Shown: positions 58,863-64,000 of the stretch, one piece after another
Numbering within the stretch: the first letter of the stretch is position 1
Layout: each line of letters begins with the position of its first letter
Assembly (NCBI GenBank): GCA_035048495.1
Contig: CM068553.1
Coordinates: forward strand, 7,929,259 to 7,993,258
DNA from: Euptelea pleiosperma
Lineage: Eukaryota > Streptophyta > Magnoliopsida > Ranunculales > Eupteleaceae
DNA: 64,000 nucleotides
Reading direction: 5' to 3'
The notes under the pieces: model-generated
What the model saw: the letters and a program-made list of their open reading frames with translations, nothing else
Database searches by the model: none
What the model was told of the DNA's origin: nothing
Position numbers and translations under genes: made by a program

Positions 58863-59198
58863 AGGGGTGGACTGGGCATCTAAGATTTTCTGGAAAATCT
58901 CCATATTTTTTGATTTATTTTCAGCTAGAGTAGGTGGCCTAAATAAAGAAACCTCAATCTCAGCCTGCTGTCAGCCTGATGTCATCAAGCCCTTGCTACT
59001 TCAAGAAAATGCTATCTCAATATCAACCTTTGGATTTGGTTGATAACGTCAATGGTACCCGTATCTAAGGGTTGACATTGTAGTATAAATGTCACAGGGA
59101 TTACGACATCATTAGCTACCAAATTATATCCCTTCATTAACAGTCTGCTTACAGCAGCCATAGCATGCCGTCTTTAGAGTAAAACTTCGGCCCCTGCT

Positions 59199-59434
59199 GA
59201 CCGCCCTCAATATGAGCCACGTGGCACATTTGTAGAGGACACTGACCGTATGAATGTTAGGCCAATCCTTAAGTGGGCCTACAAATAAAAAATCGTGATT
59301 TCTAAGCGTTGGATTGGAGTCATTTTGAGGGTCGGGCTAATTTTTGGTTTGTAGGCCCATCTACGGATTGGCTAAACATCCATATGGCCAGTGTCCTCTA
59401 AAAGTGTGCCACATGGCTCATAATGTGGGCGGTC
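59199..59434. mobile_element. Palindromic foldback MITE, copy 5
   Basis: Ends GACCGCCCTCAATATGAGCC / GGCTCATAATGTGGGCGGTC; CACTGACCGTATGAATGTTAGGCC and its complement inside. Short core (236 bp in all). Confidence 0.82.
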
Positions 59435-60481
59435 GCTTTAAGAGGGATCTTACTGTTCGTGTAATGGTGAACATTTGATGAATCATATCCAAGTGGGAGA
59501 CATTAAATATGGTCCATAAATGGTGAGGCCCACTGATGGTAAGGACCAATGACAATACAGTGAGAAGGATGCTTCGGTGCAAGTTAAAGGCTTTAAAAAA
59601 GATATAAAATGGCTTGGATTAAGACAATAAGAAAAAAAAAATTAAAAATATATACTTAATAGAAAATATAACTGTAAATAGAGTTGAATGACGACAAATA
59701 TTTGGGATAAAGCGTATATGATGATGATGATGATGACAGGACTTTCCATAACCTACAATGTGCCATGTAATCTAATCTTAGATTGATCCGCGGAGTGATC
59801 GTAAAGGTTGAGCTGGTTTTAGACTCTGAGAAAGGTTCAATTTATAGGGCGTCAACCAGTTCGATACCAGTACATCCAGACTATACTCGGTTATTAATCT
59901 CGCATTTGGGTATTCGAACTGGACCGAGTCCAAACAAATTGGGTTATCGGGCGTTCGAGGTATCAGAACCCGACCCCAATCTTAATTGGGTTAAAAAATG
60001 CAGGTTAATAATATACATGGGCGCGGCTTCTATGCGTAAGAGCCTCACAGACCAAACAAAACAGCCTTCTCTAATTCTGCCACGTCAGCAAAAAAGAAGA
60101 AGAAGAAAAGCTCTTATAGCTACCAACACAACCGCAGCCCATGTTTGTTGATTTTGATTTTTTTTGAACTTTTTGAAATTGAGGTGACCGTGGCACAACT
60201 TGAGCAGGGCCATTTTGTTTGGTCTGTGTGGCCCTGGCCGGTATCAAGTCAGGTAATGAATAGAAAGTTACATGAATAGAAAGTTTGTAACGGATATCAG
60301 AACCCGACCCGAATCTTAATTGGGTACCCATTGACAACAACCCTAACAGTATAGATAGACTTTTTTTTTTTTTTTTACATGTTTTTCACATGTAAAGAAG
60401 CTTGAGGATGATAATAAACAATCACTTATTGATGACACGTGGCACCGAGTCAGAATGCCACCGCCGCCTACTTTCTTTTAA

Positions 60482-61197
60482 CGGAAAATTGCAGAAAAGA
60501 AAATAAACTTTAATTTATTTACAAAAAAGAATACAACTTTTCGCAAATCCCAAAAAAGAAAACGAAACGCCCTTTCAAAGGGCGTTTCGTCTGCTGTCAG
60601 TCCAATCAGTCCTCGACTGACTAACGAATGACTGATGGCTGACACGTCTGACAAACGCCCTTTTAAAGGGCGTTTATTCTTGAGAAATTTTAAAAAAACA
60701 TCCCATAATTCCTCAACTTCTAAACCAATCTACGAATATGGGAATGATCTGAATTTTTGTGAGGATGATCTCCTCACCGTAGAGATCATCCTCACCAAAA
60801 ATCAGCCATTGATTCATCTTCTGGGTACGCCAAAATGGGGGTAAAATTTGGGGTATCAAAAAACGCCCTTTAAAAGGGCGTTTGTCAGTAAAAAACGCCC
60901 TTTAAAAGGGCGTTTTCTACTGACACACGCCCTTTAAAATAACGTCTGTCAGGTTGTCAGATGTCGGACTGATACTGACAGACGTTTTTCAAAAAGGCGT
61001 TTATTACTGAAAAACGCCCTTTTAAAGAACGTTTTTCAGAAAAAACGCCCTTTTAAAGAACATTTTTTTAATAAACATGTGCCACGTCATGAAACGCCCT
61101 TTTAAAGAGCGTTTCGTTTTCTTTTTTGGAATTTGCGAAAACTTGTATTCTTTTTTGTAAATGAATTAAAGTTGGTTTTCTTTTATGCAATTTTCCC
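60482..61197. mobile_element. Mutator-like foldback element with AAACGCCCTTTTAAAGGGCGTTT palindromes, perfect 9-bp TSD
   Basis: TTCTTTTAA flanks both ends (60473-60481 and 61198-61206). Terminal inverted repeats of about 107 bp start (C/G)GGAAAATTGCA and stay aligned through ACAAAAAAGAATACAA, TTTTCGCAAAT and GAAAACGAAACGC, with roughly ten mismatches. Between them the palindrome ACGCCCTTTTAAAGGGCGT occurs about ten times, whole or as half sites, mixed with CTGTCAG strings. About 60690-60860 is an inserted fragment of the GAGGATGATC MITE family. No transposase; non-autonomous. It lies 857 bases upstream of the MOCOS-like start codon. Confidence 0.92.
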
Positions 61198-62053
61198 TTC
61201 TTTTAATGAAAGAGAAGACTTGCAAACAAGAACCCGACGACTTGGTGTAGTGGGGAGGAGAAGCGATGTAACAGTGACATGGTCAACAGGTACTTTTGAG
61301 ATTATTAAAAGAAGCGAGGGGCATAATTGTCATTGAAACAAAACCCAAATGTGAGAACTGAGAACAACTTACAAGCAACTCAGAACCGTTCCTAAGAAGC
61401 TTCTGGCCTGCTTGATAGCGCCGGCCAATACAAGAAGACTATCCCTTCCCTCGTCCATTTCTGTTTGTTTCTTTCTGCTCCTGCATCCTAGAAACCGCCT
61501 ATTACCAAAATACCCTTTTATCTCTTAAGGACAAAAATCCAACGGCTGCATAATGTCATTCAGGGAGTTATGATGCTCCTCAGGACCATCAACATGGATA
61601 CTCCATGCTCTTTGAGTCATTGATATAGACTATCCGATCGGGTCAACTTCTTTGATGGGTCAGTAAAATGTAGGTAATTGGGATAGATCACTGATTGGAT
61701 GTTTCAAAAGCCAAATAATTTTTTTCTCACCTAATTGAATGGTCTAGATTGATGGGTTCGTGGGCCACGTATACCATCCTTAATAATCCTAGAAGCTTCA
61801 TCTACTCTGTCTACTAAACAAGGCCAGCAGTGAGTTATGAAAGACAAGGTTGGTTTAGTAATCTGACCTGTTCACTGGGTGCCCCACCAGCCAGTCTGTC
61901 AAAAAAACTCAGAGAGTCGGGTGGTGGGACTTCTCACCTATTCTGCACCAACAAATACCCCAAGAAATCATGATAGGAGATTGGAAGAAAGCAACGAGAG
62001 AGAGAAAAGAATTGAAGAAAAGAGTGTACAGGGTAAAACAAGAAGAAGAAAAG

Positions 62054-64000
62054 ATGCAGTCACCTTGTATTAGAGAAGCTTCACAAGCTTGCTTCCATGG
62101 CTGCTGTCTAATCCCTTTTCTAGGCTTACCTGAGCCCTCCGATTCCAAGTCCAAGTCCACCAGCTCTGTCGTCTCCTCCCGTGCCGACTTTGCTGCAACA
62201 ACTGTTTCCTCTCTCTTCCCAAACACCCAATTCACCAACCATGAATCCCTTCCTTCCTTGCCAGAATCATTCTCTGACTTTACCACTGCTTACCCACAAT
62301 ACACCAAGACCGATCAAGCTGACGACATCCGAGCAAAAGAATACTACCATCTCTCCCTCTCTAACCATGTATGCCTCGATTATATCGGCCTCGGCCTCTT
62401 CTCTCACTCCCAGCAACAAGCACAGTGCTCCTCGACAACTGCAATTGCCTCATCTTCTTCTTCTCCTCCACCACCACTGCCTTCCTGCAATTCAGAATTC
62501 CCCTTCTTCGACATCTCCTACAAGTCAACAAGTCTGAGTTCTCAGATACTTTATGGAGGCCAAGAATCAGAGTTGGAATCTGCAATCAGGAAAAGAATCA
62601 TGGGTTTCCTTAATATCTACGAATCTGATTACCACATGGTTTTCACCGCCAACCGTGCATCTGCTTTTAAGCTTCTAGCAGAATCTTATCCATTCCATTC
62701 GAATCGGAGGCTTCTGACAGTCTATGATTATGAGAGCGAGGGTGTGGGGGCAATGATTGATAAATCCCTGAAGCGAGGAGCCCAAGTCATGTCAGCTGAG
62801 TTCTTGTGGCCAAATATGAGAATACACTCGGCCAAATTGAGGAAGATGGTGGTGGGCACAAGGAAGAAGCGGAAGAGGGGGCTGTTTGTGTTCCCACTTC
62901 AATCCAGGATGACTGGAACCCGGTATTCTTATCTATGGATGAGTCTGGCACAGGAGAATGGATGGCAGGTCGTACTTGATGCTTGTGCACTGGGACCAAA
63001 GGACATGGACACCTTGGGTCTATCCCTATTTCGGCCCGACTTTCTTATATGCTCCTGCTTTAAGGTTTTTGGGGACAACCCATCTGGGTTCGGGTGCCTC
63101 TTTGTGAAGAGATCCAGTGTTTCAATAGTAGAAGCTTCAACCATGGCTAGAAGCATCGGGATTGTGAGTCTTGTCCCGGCAAAGAAGGCATCTCAGTTGT
63201 TGGAAGATTCTTCAGGTACTGACGCAGAGAACAATGATTTAGATGTATCAAGTTCATTCTCCGGTCCAATATCTGTTCAGATGAGTATATCTGGTCCAAT
63301 ATCTGTTCAGATGAGTAATGGAGGGGCTGAGAGATCTTCGAGCACAACCAGGAGGCAATTTGAGGGATTCGAGCATGGTGAAACCTCGGAATTGTGTGAA
63401 GCAGAAATTAGTGTGAAACAGAAAGAACCATTATCGTCAGAAATTGTGGAATTAGAGAATCACATTGACTCTGTGCAACCAGGAAACATAGAAACCAGTA
63501 TCAGAGAAACAGATAGGAAACCGGAGATTGAATGCAGGGGCTTGGATCATGCAGATTCTTTGGGATTGATAGTCATCAGTAATAGAACAAGATATCTGAT
63601 CAACTGGCTAATAAATGCGTTGATGAAGCTCCAACATCCTCATTCGGAGAAGGGGACTCCCCTGGTCAGAATCTATGGGCCAAAAATAAAATTCGACCGG
63701 GGACCTGCAGTGGCATTCAATGTATTTGATTGGAAAGGAGAAAAGGTTGAACCTGTGCTTGTACAGAAGCTAGCCGATCGAAGCAATATTTCTCTAAGCT
63801 ATGGGTTCTTACACAACATCTGGTTCTCGGACAAGTATGAAGAAGTGAAGGAGAGAGTCTTAGAGACAAGAACCCAGGAAGCAGCAGGAATGGCAGGAAA
63901 CAAGCGAGAGAAAGTTGATCTGGGGATAACTGTTGTTACAGCTACACTCGGATTCCTGGCCAACTTTGAAGACACTTACAAGCTTTGGGCTTTCGTCGCC
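62054..64000 (+). CDS. Molybdenum cofactor sulfurase-like PLP-fold protein, 3'-partial
   Basis: Uninterrupted frame of 649 codons from ATG 62054 to the window edge, intron-less so far. Belongs to the plant MOCOS-like aminotransferase class V-fold group (relatives of At2g23520, At4g37100, At5g66950 and At4g22980); biochemical role unproven. N-terminus MQSPCIREASQACFHGCC and LIPFLGLPEP is typical of the group. Fold signs: YIGLGLFSH, FFDISYKSTSLSSQILYGGQ, MVFTANRASAFKLLAESYPF, VVLDACALGPKDMDTLGL and the cofactor-lysine region CSCFKVFGDNPSGFGCLF. A low-complexity SSSSSPPPPLP run and an acidic, variable linker (about residues 385-480) lie between, with an in-frame 30-bp duplication (GPISVQMS twice). 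C-terminal part resumes with ISNRTRYLINWLINALMKLQ and RIYGPKIKFDRGPAVAFNVF. Family members run 560-900 aa, so 0-250 residues are missing on the right. Confidence 0.93.
   Translation, partial: MQSPCIREASQACFHGCCLIPFLGLPEPSDSKSKSTSSVVSSRADFAATTVSSLFPNTQFTNHESLPSLPESFSDFTTAYPQYTKTDQADDIRAKEYYHLSLSNHVCLDYIGLGLFSHSQQQAQCSSTTAIASSSSSPPPPLPSCNSEFPFFDISYKSTSLSSQILYGGQESELESAIRKRIMGFLNIYESDYHMVFTANRASAFKLLAESYPFHSNRRLLTVYDYESEGVGAMIDKSLKRGAQVMSAEFLWPNMRIHSAKLRKMVVGTRKKRKRGLFVFPLQSRMTGTRYSYLWMSLAQENGWQVVLDACALGPKDMDTLGLSLFRPDFLICSCFKVFGDNPSGFGCLFVKRSSVSIVEASTMARSIGIVSLVPAKKASQLLEDSSGTDAENNDLDVSSSFSGPISVQMSISGPISVQMSNGGAERSSSTTRRQFEGFEHGETSELCEAEISVKQKEPLSSEIVELENHIDSVQPGNIETSIRETDRKPEIECRGLDHADSLGLIVISNRTRYLINWLINALMKLQHPHSEKGTPLVRIYGPKIKFDRGPAVAFNVFDWKGEKVEPVLVQKLADRSNISLSYGFLHNIWFSDKYEEVKERVLETRTQEAAGMAGNKREKVDLGITVVTATLGFLANFEDTYKLWAFVA

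Larger units (their letters stand above)
57293..62053. other. Intergenic spacer upstream of the MOCOS-like gene
   Basis: Holds foldbacks at 57588-57760, 58361-58444 (AATCTTTGATGACGG / CCGTCATCAAAGATT), 58602-58862 and 59199-59434, an RTE fragment at 59566-59741, a hAT-like end near 60295-60350 and the Mutator-like element 60482-61197. 61207-62053 looks like single-copy promoter and leader, purine-rich just before the ATG. Confidence 0.65.

Noticed and set aside
59783..60340. Frames of 122 and 89 aa near 60 kb
   Set aside because: Overlap hAT-like GACCCGA repeats; no conserved pattern.

Overview
The window is nuclear DNA from a flowering plant. Evidence: spliced genes with GT-AG introns up to 6.6 kb, four recognisable plant gene families all on the + strand, an intron-less cytosolic tRNA gene, and a dense load of LINE, SINE, Copia, Gypsy, hAT-like and Mutator-like repeats. 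Long, repeat-filled introns suggest a woody lineage with a medium to large genome (magnoliid or early-diverging eudicot would fit), but the sequence does not fix the species.

Layout. (1) 1-16894: a vacuolar phosphate transporter of the SPX-MFS (PHT5/VPT) family, nine exons visible, first exon off the left edge. (2) 16895-21423: repeat-rich spacer. (3) 21424-27370: a complete HOTHEAD-like GMC oxidoreductase, five exons, starting with a separate 82-bp signal-peptide exon; its last exon has been tandemly duplicated, offering two C-termini. (4) 27371-33184: repeat spacer containing a relic copy of the oxidoreductase's intron 1 and a large palindromic element. (5) 33185-48633: complete GET3/ASNA1 ATPase, seven exons, with a nested pile of retrotransposons in intron 4. 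(6) 48634-62053: repeat spacer with a higher-order tandem array, tRNA-Leu(AAG) at 57212-57292, and a Mutator-like foldback element with perfect 9-bp target duplications at 60482-61197. (7) 62054-64000: an intron-less molybdenum-cofactor-sulfurase-like PLP-fold protein, open at the right edge.

The four protein genes are not a pathway: phosphate storage, cuticle-type lipid oxidation, tail-anchored protein insertion and a PLP-fold protein of unknown role. The pairing of an SPX-MFS gene with a MOCOS-like gene may be old microsynteny (as I recall, At4g22990 and At4g22980 are adjacent in Arabidopsis). Exon joins were checked by hand for GT/AG and reading phase; all fit. The novel material is in the non-coding DNA: several elements are delimited to the base by target-site duplications. 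I found no convincing previously undescribed gene system.
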